Part shown: piece by piece, positions 1 through 7,978 of the stretch | How the letters are laid out: every line of letters starts with the position of its first letter | How positions within the stretch are numbered: the first letter of the stretch is position 1 | DNA from: an uncultured Lachnospiraceae bacterium | Lineage (GTDB): Bacteria; Bacillota; Clostridia; Lachnospirales; Lachnospiraceae | Direction of reading: 5' to 3' | NCBI GenBank assembly: GCA_902783375.1 | Contig: CACZQN010000054.1 | Span: 1-36,658, forward strand | DNA: 36,658 nucleotides | Made by a program: the position numbers and the translations under genes | Notes under the pieces: model-generated | The model's input: only the letters and a program-made list of their open reading frames with translations | Database searches by the model: none | Told to the model about the DNA's origin: nothing

Positions 1-1
1 A

Positions 2-173
2 TAACTGTTCAGGACCGACAAGAATTCGAAAGAAAAGCGGCTGAAAGCTTGCTTTCATAGCCGCTTTCTGTCGAATTCTTACCGGCCTGATGGCCGACGC
101 GTATAGACAAGAGTTGCGAAGCAACGATTAGCAGCGTAGCTGCGGTCTATACGATGTCGGTCCTGAACAGTTA
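2..173. repeat. Nested cloverleaf-like inverted-repeat element
   Basis: A perfect 19-bp inverted repeat (2-20 with 155-173) encloses several smaller hairpins. Arm A is 20-29 with 71-80, continuing inward as 35-42 with 59-66 and 43-47 with 52-56. Arm B is 83-87 with 92-96 around a TGAT loop. Arm C is 100-108 with 145-153 and itself holds two hairpins, 113-117/121-125 and 131-135/139-143. The whole folds on paper as a multi-branched cloverleaf. The outer arms start and end in TA, as in some small non-autonomous elements of the IS630/Tc1 type, but the window edge hides any target duplication. No protein is supported here. It could be a MITE-like repeat, a structured RNA or both. It lies downstream of the MFS-GH2 gene. 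Confidence 0.8.
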
Positions 174-187
174 CCAATACAGTAACA

Positions 188-234
188 GCCGCAGCCAGTA
201 TGGTTCGGGCGTACGCCCTCAGACTGACTGCGGC
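188..234. repeat. Imperfect hairpin with central palindrome
   Basis: Arms 188-199 and 223-234 match at 11 of 12 positions and enclose the perfect palindrome GGGCGTACGCCC (207-218). It lies between the cloverleaf element and the stop codon of the MFS-GH2 gene. No clear U-run follows on either strand, so it is not a canonical terminator. It may belong to the neighbouring repeat element. Confidence 0.5.
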
Positions 235-306
235 AGCATTTTCGTCAGCATGGTACAGTATACTTGCTTCTTCCGTTTTTTGCAAGGTGAACTGTATCAG
301 TCTTCC

Positions 307-3300
307 TTATGAATTCTCCGGCTGTTTCAGGGCATTCGCAATTTTCTCTGCGATTTTTAGCATTTCCTTAGCATTTACCTTGACCACTTTCCGGTCATAG
401 GTCATGAGGCCGTTGATCTCATCCTCGACGTCCGAGATCTGGGTATACACACTCCCGCACAGCCCGTCCGGGATGGATGCGATCACCATCTCCTCATAGG
501 CCTTCCGGATCATCTCCGTCAGTTCCTCCTCGGACTCCGCCCCGCCATAGCCATAGGATTCAAATTTGCTGAAGACATGGTACGGGATGTTTCTCGTATA
601 GCCGCCAAACTCGGAAAGCACGAGTGGCTTTTCCTTTGCCGAAAGTTTCTCTGTCCGGAAGTAAATGTGCTCACTGTCGACATCGCTTTTCTCCGGATTG
701 AACCAGCCGGAGCAGGTGTCGATGATCCTGGTCGGATCCGCCTGCTTCAGCACATCATACGCCTTCCCGGTTTCAAATTCGCCCCAGCCCTCGTTGAAGA
801 TCGTGTAGTACACGATGCAGGGGTGATTATACAGTGCTTCTGCTGTCCGCTGCATTTCCTTATAGAAGAAGTTCTTCCGCTTCTTCGAAGAGATTGCCGG
901 CACCAGGCGCCGATCCTTCTTTCCGATCGTCGGCAGCGCCGTGTCAAACAGGAAGGAATATGGACCGGAGTTCACCATATCCTGCATCACAAGCATCCCG
1001 AGCCGGTCGCAATCGGTATAGAAGACATCCGGCTCCACCTTGATATGCTTGCGGAGCGCATTGTAACCAAGCCGCTTCAGCTGCAGGACGTCATTCGCAT
1101 ACGCCTCCGGCGAACCCGGGACATAGATTCCTTCCGGGAAATACCCCTGGTCCAGGACGGCATGCAGGAAGACCGGCTCTCCGTTCAGACAGATCCGCTG
1201 ATGCCCGCCGACCGGACGGATATCCACCGTGCGAAGTGCAAAGTAAGATGTCACACAGTCCATACCGCTCTCCACCCGGAAGTGATAGAGGTATGGTTCT
1301 TCCGGTGTCCAGGCATGCGGCTCGATCCCCAGCTTTTCAAAATCCAGCTGAAAGCGCCCATCCTCACTGGAAATGGTCTGGCTGTATGTCGCGATGGTTT
1401 CATCCGCTGCCTTATCCATCCGGTACCTGGTCAGGCTTTCAATCGTCAGACTGTACGGCGCGCAGCCGCCCTTGATGGCAATCTCGACAACTCCTCTTCC
1501 GCCTTCTGCGATCTTCGGTGTGATCACGAGCCGCTCGATCGTACGCTCCGGCACACACTCCAGCCATACACTCTTCCAGATCCCGGACACCGGCGTATAC
1601 CACATCCCGCCGCGGCGTTTCTTCTGCTTGCCCCACGGATAGGTGTGGGAGAGACGGTCTGTTGCAATCACCTTCAGCATGTGGGTTACAGCCGCATTAG
1701 GGACAGCTGTATTGCTTGCAGCCGTATCGCTCACCGCAGGGGCTGCCGTCCTGTCTCCCACTTTCCCTTTGGAAAGTGCCTCGGTTATATCGAGTGCAAA
1801 GGGCAGGTAACCTCCTTCGTGGCTGCCGACCTTTGTCCCATCCACAAAGACTTCGCAGGTCTGATCCACCGCACCGAAGTGCAGCAGGATTCTTTCCTTT
1901 TCGGCGTTATTTGCCTCCGGCAGTGTAAACGTCCTCTGATACCGGTGGATTCCGAGGATTTTGTCAGTAAGCTTTCTTCTTTCCTGCTTCGGGATCCTGC
2001 CGACAGGTCTGTGATCCGCTTCCGGCGGATAAGGAACAACCTGGCCGGAGTCCCATTTCCCATCCAGAGAGATCCAGTTCTCCCGGACCATCTGCGGCCG
2101 CGGGTAAGTCTCCTGCCATTTCTGATAGTCATTATATTTTCCGGTAACAGGATTCCACTCCAGTTCACCGTCATCAACACGGTCGTTGGTCGGAATGTTC
2201 ACCCCCGCATAGCGGGTGGACAGGTTATGATGGCTCACTCTGACATACCGGAACAGGAGTTCCAGGGCGACGAGCACAAGAACACCCGCAAGAAACGCCG
2301 CCAGAAAGATATTTGCATTCGGGATAAACGACTCCGTCCCGTCGGAACCGACAACTTTGTCCGCATTCCGGAGCACTGCTGCCCCGATCGCCGGTCCGAT
2401 CACGCCGGGGATCAGCACCTGCCCGAAGATCCGGATCCCCTGAAAGGCGCCTGTCTGTTCCTGCGGTGTCTCTTCCCGGATCCTCGCCCCGAAGGCGGCC
2501 ATCCCGCAGAGATCTCCGGTCATCATCAGCATCGATCCGATAAAAACCGGAACCGTGCTTCTTGTCAGATACAGCAGTGCAAATCCCGCCAGCAGGATAT
2601 AGACCGCAATCGGTGCGCTCTTTTCAAACCCAAGCTGGTCGTAGAGTCTTCCATAAACCACAGACAGAATCGAGGCGATGATGATCGCCGGTGCCATGAT
2701 CAGCACATAATTTTCCATCCCGAGTCCGATCTCGTAATACAAGAGCAGATATGGCATGAAAATCTGAATGGCGATCCCGAAGATTGCAAATACACCGACA
2801 ATCAGGTAAAGCAGTTTGTGATTCCAGATCGTCCCGCGGTCAAAGACAAACAGGACTCTTCTGATGAACGAATTCAGCTGCAGCTTTTCCGGCTGCGTGT
2901 CCTCGATCGTAAAGATTCCGGCGATACCGATCAGAATGGTTGCTACGCCGATGATCCCGTAGATCCAGACCCACGAGGATGCCTTGTCGAGATCAAATCC
3001 CATGAATCCGCCGAATACCACGAGGATCGCGATCAGCGGCATCATCGCATTGATCCCCTCGATCGCACCGCGGTTCGTCGCATCACCGGACTCCGTCAGC
3101 CAGGCATTGAAGCACGCATCATTTGCCGTGGAGCCGAAAACCGTCATGACGCAGTCCATCAGAATCGTCAGATTCACGCCAAGCGACATCGCAGCCGCCA
3201 CACTCCTGCCGCCAGCCGACAGCAAATCCACCCGCAGCAGACAGAAGGTCAGAATCGAGAGCCCCCACAGGATATACCCGCCGCTGATGAATGGTTTTCT

Positions 3301-3516
3301 CCTCCCCGCGCGGTCTGAGACCGCCCCCGCGATCAGGGTCGTCACCGTCGCCGTCACCGCACTCGCAGACACCATCAGCGAAATCGATGCCGCCGAAGCA
3401 TGAAACATCTTATAAATAAAGACATTGAAATACATATTCTCCACAACCCAGGCGATCTGCCCCATCAGGCCAAACACCCAGAGCGTGAACTTAAAACGCT
3501 TAGACAAGTTTTTCAT
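307..3516 (-). CDS. MFS sugar transporter fused to family 2 glycoside hydrolase
   Basis: One uninterrupted 1069-residue frame. Residues about 1-425 are a 12-helix MFS transporter with the loop 2-3 signature SDRAGRRKPF near residue 67. Residues about 470-1069 are a GH2 hydrolase: a jelly-roll sugar-binding domain opening at YPRPQMVRENW, an immunoglobulin-like domain, and a TIM barrel with NEGWGE (acid/base Glu909) and LSEFGG (likely nucleophile Glu969). GH2 enzymes cleave beta-galactosides, glucuronides or mannosides; the exact substrate cannot be read here. Barrel and transporter would share one membrane protein with a cytoplasmic hydrolase if the 12-helix topology holds, coupling uptake to hydrolysis. 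An Ala/Thr-rich insertion interrupts the sugar-binding domain near residues 587-613. ATG at 3516 is preferred over the in-frame GTG at 3528 because AGTGAGG lies six bases upstream. It is monocistronic. Confidence 0.9.
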   Translation of the reverse strand: MKNLSKRFKFTLWVFGLMGQIAWVVENMYFNVFIYKMFHASAASISLMVSASAVTATVTTLIAGAVSDRAGRRKPFISGGYILWGLSILTFCLLRVDLLSAGGRSVAAAMSLGVNLTILMDCVMTVFGSTANDACFNAWLTESGDATNRGAIEGINAMMPLIAILVVFGGFMGFDLDKASSWVWIYGIIGVATILIGIAGIFTIEDTQPEKLQLNSFIRRVLFVFDRGTIWNHKLLYLIVGVFAIFGIAIQIFMPYLLLYYEIGLGMENYVLIMAPAIIIASILSVVYGRLYDQLGFEKSAPIAVYILLAGFALLYLTRSTVPVFIGSMLMMTGDLCGMAAFGARIREETPQEQTGAFQGIRIFGQVLIPGVIGPAIGAAVLRNADKVVGSDGTESFIPNANIFLAAFLAGVLVLVALELLFRYVRVSHHNLSTRYAGVNIPTNDRVDDGELEWNPVTGKYNDYQKWQETYPRPQMVRENWISLDGKWDSGQVVPYPPEADHRPVGRIPKQERRKLTDKILGIHRYQRTFTLPEANNAEKERILLHFGAVDQTCEVFVDGTKVGSHEGGYLPFALDITEALSKGKVGDRTAAPAVSDTAASNTAVPNAAVTHMLKVIATDRLSHTYPWGKQKKRRGGMWYTPVSGIWKSVWLECVPERTIERLVITPKIAEGGRGVVEIAIKGGCAPYSLTIESLTRYRMDKAADETIATYSQTISSEDGRFQLDFEKLGIEPHAWTPEEPYLYHFRVESGMDCVTSYFALRTVDIRPVGGHQRICLNGEPVFLHAVLDQGYFPEGIYVPGSPEAYANDVLQLKRLGYNALRKHIKVEPDVFYTDCDRLGMLVMQDMVNSGPYSFLFDTALPTIGKKDRRLVPAISSKKRKNFFYKEMQRTAEALYNHPCIVYYTIFNEGWGEFETGKAYDVLKQADPTRIIDTCSGWFNPEKSDVDSEHIYFRTEKLSAKEKPLVLSEFGGYTRNIPYHVFSKFESYGYGGAESEEELTEMIRKAYEEMVIASIPDGLCGSVYTQISDVEDEINGLMTYDRKVVKVNAKEMLKIAEKIANALKQPENS

Positions 3517-3566
3517 GGATAGCCTCACTTATACAACTGCTACAGACCACATCCTTAATTAGTTTT

Positions 3567-3595
3567 ATGATATCATTATCTCAAAGATACAGCAA
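3567..3595 (-). promoter_or_regulatory. Predicted promoter of MFS-GH2 gene
   Basis: On the minus strand TTGCTG and TATCAT are separated by 17 bp, about 50 bp before the ATG. The -35 box is weak, so activation by a regulator is possible. Confidence 0.5.
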
Positions 3596-3714
3596 TCGAA
3601 TCTTGTTAATCTCTTCATCTCTTATTCTCTTATCTTCTTCCCTTCTCGTATTGCTTCGAATAGGCGGTTTGTCAGCCTTTTTCTCTTCTGTACCTCGGCC
3701 TGAAATCTCAAAAT

Positions 3715-3810
3715 CATGATTCTGCGGTTCGTACCCTGATTCTGAGCCTCCCAGGCATGATTCTGCGGGTCATAACCTGATTCTGAGCCTCACAGGCATG
3801 ATTCTGCGGG
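3715..3810. repeat. 41-bp tandem repeat
   Basis: CATGATTCTGCGG recurs at 3715, 3756 and 3797, an exact 41-bp spacing. Units one and two are near identical and also share CTGATTCTGAGCCTC, giving an internal half-period. The third unit is cut short and runs into the hairpin GGGCCG-TCAC-CGGCCC (3808-3823). No coding function is seen. Confidence 0.85.
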
Positions 3811-3850
3811 CCGTCACCGGCCCGGGAGCCTTCAAAAAAGGGCGGGCGTT

Positions 3851-4124
3851 GACCGAAAAAGCTTTTATTTGTTTCTCGGTCATCAAGGCCAGGTCCGTTT
3901 CACAAGGGGTTGTTGACCTGAATCGCCTTATGCCTCCTCTCGGTCATCACTTTTCAAGCTTATCTTCCTCAAGCAAGCAGAGCTGCCATGCGAATCTACC
4001 TGAATCAGATACCCAGTGGATCAAAACGATGACCTGATAAGCAGAATCATCTGTTTCGGGCAACCATCAAAAAATAGCAGAGGAAAAATCGTTGCCCGAA
4101 AAGCCTTTATCTTGCTATCAGGTC
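3851..4124. repeat. Intergenic inverted-repeat cluster
   Basis: Three paired arms are visible: GACCGA/TCGGTC (3851-3856 with 3876-3881), AGGTC/GACCT (3891-3895 with 3915-3919), and a nested pair in which GACCTGATA (4031-4039) pairs with 4116-4124 and TTCGGGCAAC (4055-4064) pairs perfectly with 4091-4100. Several arms carry a GTCAT/ATGAC core. The rest of the 755-base gap (3517-4271) shows no convincing gene; short open frames there lack ribosome sites and recognisable sequence. Confidence 0.65.
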
Positions 4125-4215
4125 AACAGAGTATGACATTGTCTTGTTTTCACCTCCCAAAAAGCCCGCCGGCAAGCAATTCTCCAGGTCAAGGGCCGAA
4201 ATCAAAAGTTAAAAA

Positions 4216-4240
4216 GGAATCTGCCCTTCGGGCAGATTCC
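4216..4240 (-). terminator. Rho-independent terminator of flavoprotein gene
   Basis: An 11-bp stem (4216-4226 with 4230-4240) with a three-base loop is followed on the minus strand by TTTTT. It lies 31 bases beyond the stop of the flavodoxin-fold gene. Confidence 0.9.
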
Positions 4241-4271
4241 CATCATTTATCATTCTATAATCCCAACCCCC

Positions 4272-5747
4272 TTACTTCTCCCGGAGCACTTTTTCATATG
4301 GCATGGCCATGCCTTCTGTCATCTTCCCGCCGATCTTCTTCTGCAGTTTTTTGTTGTTCATCATGGCGCCAACCGCATACATCCCGGCGATGGTTCCCTT
4401 ATGCTTCTGTGGGAAATCATCATAGAAACCGTGCTCTTTATAGAACCGGTGGTCTGCCCGCATCAGTCCCTGCATCTGATAAATCAGATCTCTGAAGATC
4501 TTCAGGCCGCCAACACCAAAGAAATTCTTCGGCTGTTCATAGTGATTCTCGATCACATAGTCCAGCGTTTCAGCGAGATCCCGGGCAGCTTTCCTGCAGA
4601 CTTCTTTTCCTTCTATCTCTTCCTTTCCGACCAGATCAGCATCATCTTTGCCGGAAGGGATCCCTGAAACAATTCCTGCGAGGTAATTCCCGCCGACCTG
4701 TGCTCTTGCTTCCATCAGCATCTGCAGATTCGGTTCCGCATCCAGATCACCTTCTACAAGATAAGCCACCGGCTTGCCCATGGTCACTGTCCGATGTCCG
4801 TTGCAGAATTGCCGGTCATCAAATAGCTTAAACCGATATCCCATGGAGTGATCCTTGATCTGATAGGCATAAACCGTCGCATCTGCGGTCTGGATGTGTT
4901 CCCGCAGATAAGCATCAAATCCATCTTTGTAGACACACTGGCCGTCCGATGCACAGTGGAAGCATCCAAGACATCCGCCTGCGAACGGAAATTCCCTGAG
5001 ATTGACGACTTCAGATGCATATGGCAGTGCTGCCCGGAACGATGCGACCATGTCCCGAAGGAGTGAACCGTCGGCGGAAACCTCAGCCGCAGTCTCTGAA
5101 GATTCTTCTGCTCCCGTCGGCAGGTCTGTGATGATCACAACCTTCCCGCTCTTCTGACGCAGCTTATCCCCCGCTTTCTCTGCCAGACTATCCTTTGCTT
5201 CCTCTGCCGGGCTATCCCCTGCTTCTCCTGTCAGCGCATCGTCTCTTTCTTCCGCCTTCTCCTGCTCTTTTTTCATCTGCCACAGTACAAACCGGAAGAA
5301 ATCCTTTGCTTCTTTTCTGCCCTTCTCCTTCAGCAGGTCGTCCATATCCGCGGACAAGCCGCCCAGATACGTCAGTCCAAGATCGCTGCAATTCTCCTCA
5401 ATAAAAGCATGCGCTGTCACATCGTAGAAATGCTTGGACGTCGTAATCTGCACAGCGTATTTCCCGGAGAAGTCAAAGCCGCTTTCCTTCATCAGTTCCA
5501 CGAACCGATGCAGCTGTGCCGGTACGAGAAATGTATAGACCGGGTAGCAGAACAGGATCAGGTCTGCCTTCTGAAACGCGGCCAGACAAGAATCAAAATC
5601 TTTCTCCAGTGTGCGGATCCGCTGCCCGACATGAATGGTCTCGAAGTCACACATCGGGAAATGCTTCGCCAGATATTTTGCTGTATAGAGCGTGATGCTG
5701 TGGTCCCCAGAAGGAGAGCCATTCAGGATCAGAACATTCGTAAACAT
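4272..5747 (-). CDS. NAD(P)H-dependent flavin oxidoreductase with two flavodoxin-like halves
   Basis: 491 residues. The N-terminal half opens with NVLILNGSPSG, the phosphate-binding loop of FMN-binding flavodoxin-like reductases, and continues with the CYPVYTFLVPAQL strand-loop. A charged linker near residues 175-215 repeats AEEAKDSLAEKAGDK-like units. A second flavodoxin-like half starts at VVIITDLPTG and holds CLGCFHCASDGQCVYKDGF, the cysteine pattern common in iron-sulfur flavoproteins and NADPH-dependent FMN reductases. The C-terminal segment is a helical tail. A redox role with FMN is likely; the substrate is unknown. ATG at 5747 is chosen because GGAGGTGAT sits seven bases upstream, rather than the longer frame from 5816. 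It is divergent from the radical SAM gene. Confidence 0.85.
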   Translation of the reverse strand: MFTNVLILNGSPSGDHSITLYTAKYLAKHFPMCDFETIHVGQRIRTLEKDFDSCLAAFQKADLILFCYPVYTFLVPAQLHRFVELMKESGFDFSGKYAVQITTSKHFYDVTAHAFIEENCSDLGLTYLGGLSADMDDLLKEKGRKEAKDFFRFVLWQMKKEQEKAEERDDALTGEAGDSPAEEAKDSLAEKAGDKLRQKSGKVVIITDLPTGAEESSETAAEVSADGSLLRDMVASFRAALPYASEVVNLREFPFAGGCLGCFHCASDGQCVYKDGFDAYLREHIQTADATVYAYQIKDHSMGYRFKLFDDRQFCNGHRTVTMGKPVAYLVEGDLDAEPNLQMLMEARAQVGGNYLAGIVSGIPSGKDDADLVGKEEIEGKEVCRKAARDLAETLDYVIENHYEQPKNFFGVGGLKIFRDLIYQMQGLMRADHRFYKEHGFYDDFPQKHKGTIAGMYAVGAMMNNKKLQKKIGGKMTEGMAMPYEKVLREK

Positions 5748-5787
5748 ATGATCACCTCCGAAAATTCCTCTTTTGTCATCATCCTTC

Positions 5788-5816
5788 ATCATAACAGAAG
5801 AAAGCCCCTGCGGCAA
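5788..5816 (-). promoter_or_regulatory. Predicted promoter of flavoprotein gene
   Basis: TTGCCG and TATGAT on the minus strand are separated by 17 bp and lie about 40 bp before the ATG at 5747. This supports the shorter start, since the longer frame would begin upstream of the transcript. Confidence 0.65.
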
Positions 5817-5842
5817 GGGCAGCCGGGCAAAGTCAATCGGAT

Positions 5843-5871
5843 TTGACGTTTTTCCGCCGGCATGCTAAGAT
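5843..5871 (+). promoter_or_regulatory. Predicted promoter of radical SAM gene
   Basis: TTGACG and TAAGAT are separated by 17 bp, ending 44 bp before the ATG at 5915. It is back to back with the flavoprotein promoter. Confidence 0.65.
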
Positions 5872-5914
5872 GAATTGCTTTCCTACGAAGATGATGATTC
5901 ACAGAGGTGTTCCT

Positions 5915-6934
5915 ATGTCTGATACAAATTCAATCGCTGCCACCAGCCAGTTCATGGCTTCCTGCTCGCTCTGCCCCAGAAACTGCCATGTGGACAGACG
6001 ATCCGAGGCAACCGCCAGAGGCTACTGCGGCATGGATGATACCATCCGGATCGCCCGCGCGGCATTGCATTTCTGGGAAGAACCCGGAATCTCCGCGCCA
6101 TTTGAAGATATGGTATCCTCTGTTGTACGTGAATCTGCCACGGACCAGACTGCTGTGCGCGGCTCCGGTGCGGTCTTTTTCTCCGGCTGCACGCTCCGCT
6201 GCGTCTACTGCCAGAACCGGGAAATTGCGGCCGGAAAGCTCGGCCGGGTGATCTCGATACAGGAACTTGCAGACATCTTCGTGGATCTGCAGAACCAGGG
6301 TGCCTATAACATCAACCTGGTCACGCCCACGCACTATGTCCCCCAGATCCGGGAAGCGATCCTGCTTTATCATGACTTCTGCGCCAGGACCGGCGTCGAT
6401 CCGCTCCCGATGCTCTACAACACATCCTCCTACGAGAACCTTGAAACATTGCAGATGCTGGATGGTCTGATCGATATCTATCTCCCGGACCTGAAATACC
6501 TGGATCCGGAACGCTCTGCGAAATACTCTCACGCGAAAGATTACCCCGAAGTAGCGAAGGCCGCCATCGCAGAGATGGTCCGGCAGACCGGTGCGCCGGT
6601 CTTTGATGACCAGGGGCTGCTGAAGCACGGAACGGTGGTCCGGCATCTCGTCCTTCCGGGAGCGACAGGAGAAGCAAAAAGAGTGACACAATATCTCTAT
6701 GAGACATATGGTCACTCTATCTATATCAGTATTCTGCACCAGTACACGCCGATCAGCGGTCTGGATGCCTTTCCGGAACTCCAGCGCCGTGTCACAAAAC
6801 GCGAGTACCAGAAAGTCGTCGATTACGCACTGGAACTCGGCGTTGAGCAGGCCTTCACACAGGAAGGCCGCACCGCCAGGGAAAGCTTCATCCCCGAATT
6901 CTCAGGAAATACCAGTCTGCATCCGGTTTCATGA
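5915..6934 (+). CDS. Radical SAM protein, PflX-like (COG1313)
   Basis: 339 residues. The radical SAM cluster motif is CTLRCVYC (Cys92, Cys96, Cys99), binding a 4Fe-4S cluster that cleaves S-adenosylmethionine. An N-terminal cysteine set, CSLCPRNC (Cys17, 20, 24) plus GYCG (Cys38), is typical of the PflX family related to pyruvate formate-lyase activating enzyme, whose own substrate is not established. Other family landmarks are GAVFFSGC before the cluster, NLVTPTHYVPQI and YLPDLKY. ATG at 5915 follows AGAGGTG by five bases and fits the family length; an upstream in-frame ATG lies inside the promoter. It ends 21 bp from the convergent esterase gene. Confidence 0.9.
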   Translation: MSDTNSIAATSQFMASCSLCPRNCHVDRRSEATARGYCGMDDTIRIARAALHFWEEPGISAPFEDMVSSVVRESATDQTAVRGSGAVFFSGCTLRCVYCQNREIAAGKLGRVISIQELADIFVDLQNQGAYNINLVTPTHYVPQIREAILLYHDFCARTGVDPLPMLYNTSSYENLETLQMLDGLIDIYLPDLKYLDPERSAKYSHAKDYPEVAKAAIAEMVRQTGAPVFDDQGLLKHGTVVRHLVLPGATGEAKRVTQYLYETYGHSIYISILHQYTPISGLDAFPELQRRVTKREYQKVVDYALELGVEQAFTQEGRTARESFIPEFSGNTSLHPVS

Positions 6935-6955
6935 GCATAGGCTGCAGAGGGATGA

Positions 6956-7930
6956 TTACCCTCTTGCAAATGCTGCGATCTCCTCGCAGACTTCATCGCT
7001 TTCCGGCATCGGAAGCAGTGCAAACACGTGGAACAGTTCATCCCACATGTGGAGTTTCACGTCCACGCCCTCTTCTGTCATCTTTTCAAAGATCCAGCGG
7101 GCATCGTCTGCCAGCAGCTCATAGGCACCGGCCTCGATCAGCGTCTTCGGGAAGCCTTTGAAGCTGCCGCGGACAGGGGATACATACGGGCTCGCAGCCT
7201 CCTCTTCGGTACAGAAAAGAATAAATCCAAACGGCAGTTCATCGTTATGTGCCTTCTCGAGAAGCTCTGCAATCTCTTCTGCCGAAGCATTTCTTCCAAG
7301 CATCGCATCATTCGGAAGATTCGTGAACCACGCATCCGTCTTATGCAGCAGATCTGCCGGCGGCGAGAATGGGCAGATTCTGCCCGGAAGCGGCAGATAA
7401 TGGTCCCGCAGATAGTGGCACATCGTCAATGTATACGCTGCACCCGCACTCTCACCGATCAACGTGATATTCTCCGGCTTGTAGCCCTTTTTCAGCAGCC
7501 AGATAAACGCTGTCACACAATCCATCAGTCCTGCCGGCCACTTATACTCCGGTGCCAGACGATAGTTGATGATAAAGGTATCCATCTTCGCCCGGACACC
7601 GATATTGGACGCCATCTCTCTTCTTGAGAGGCAGGAACCCGTCTGGAATCCACCGCCATGCAGGAAGAGGATCACCTTATCCTGAATCTTATCCGGCGCA
7701 TCATTCAGATACTGCAGCCACTCTCCGTAAACACCATCTGCCATCTCCGGAATCACCGAAATCTTATCCGGTACCTTTGCAATCCGGTTCGGGTTGTCGA
7801 TCATCGCCCTCTCTGCATACACTGCCTCGATCGCTGCAAGTTTCGGATCCTTGTTCGGATCTGCCGCCGGTCTGTTCGCCCAGCCGGACTTCATCATCGC
7901 AATGACCTGTTTTGCCTGTTCTGATAACAT
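6956..7930 (-). CDS. Alpha/beta hydrolase, HSL-type esterase
   Basis: 324 residues, a cytoplasmic esterase of the hormone-sensitive lipase (acetyl esterase) type. The oxyanion loop is HGGG (91-94), the nucleophile elbow GESAG (Ser161), and the C-terminal His is in DELFHVFAL. The acid position reads GAYELLADDA, where the usual Asp appears as Glu or is displaced. It would hydrolyse short acyl esters, for example acetyl groups on an imported sugar; that link is inferred from position. It is the last gene of the sugar uptake region, 48 bp after the MBL-fold gene, with GGAGGTGAAGG directly ahead of the ATG. No signal peptide is seen. Confidence 0.88.
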   Translation of the reverse strand: MLSEQAKQVIAMMKSGWANRPAADPNKDPKLAAIEAVYAERAMIDNPNRIAKVPDKISVIPEMADGVYGEWLQYLNDAPDKIQDKVILFLHGGGFQTGSCLSRREMASNIGVRAKMDTFIINYRLAPEYKWPAGLMDCVTAFIWLLKKGYKPENITLIGESAGAAYTLTMCHYLRDHYLPLPGRICPFSPPADLLHKTDAWFTNLPNDAMLGRNASAEEIAELLEKAHNDELPFGFILFCTEEEAASPYVSPVRGSFKGFPKTLIEAGAYELLADDARWIFEKMTEEGVDVKLHMWDELFHVFALLPMPESDEVCEEIAAFARG

Positions 7931-7978
7931 CCTTCACCTCCGTTTTCCTTGTTTATTCTCCTGTCAGCCCCGCTTTTC

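Noticed and set aside
79-285. 68-residue frame on the minus strand
   Set aside because: It runs through the cloverleaf repeat, has no ribosome site, and its sequence shows no family.
577-3318. 913-residue open frame on the plus strand
   Set aside because: It is antisense to the MFS-GH2 gene, is rich in Arg, His and Pro with no recognisable domain or ribosome site, and arises from the codon bias of the real gene.
3715-3810. CRISPR array
   Set aside because: Units abut as a simple tandem repeat with no unique spacers and no cas genes nearby.
3798-4495. Short plus-strand frames in the intergenic gap
   Set aside because: They cross tandem and inverted repeats and the terminator, overlap the flavoprotein gene, and lack translation signals.
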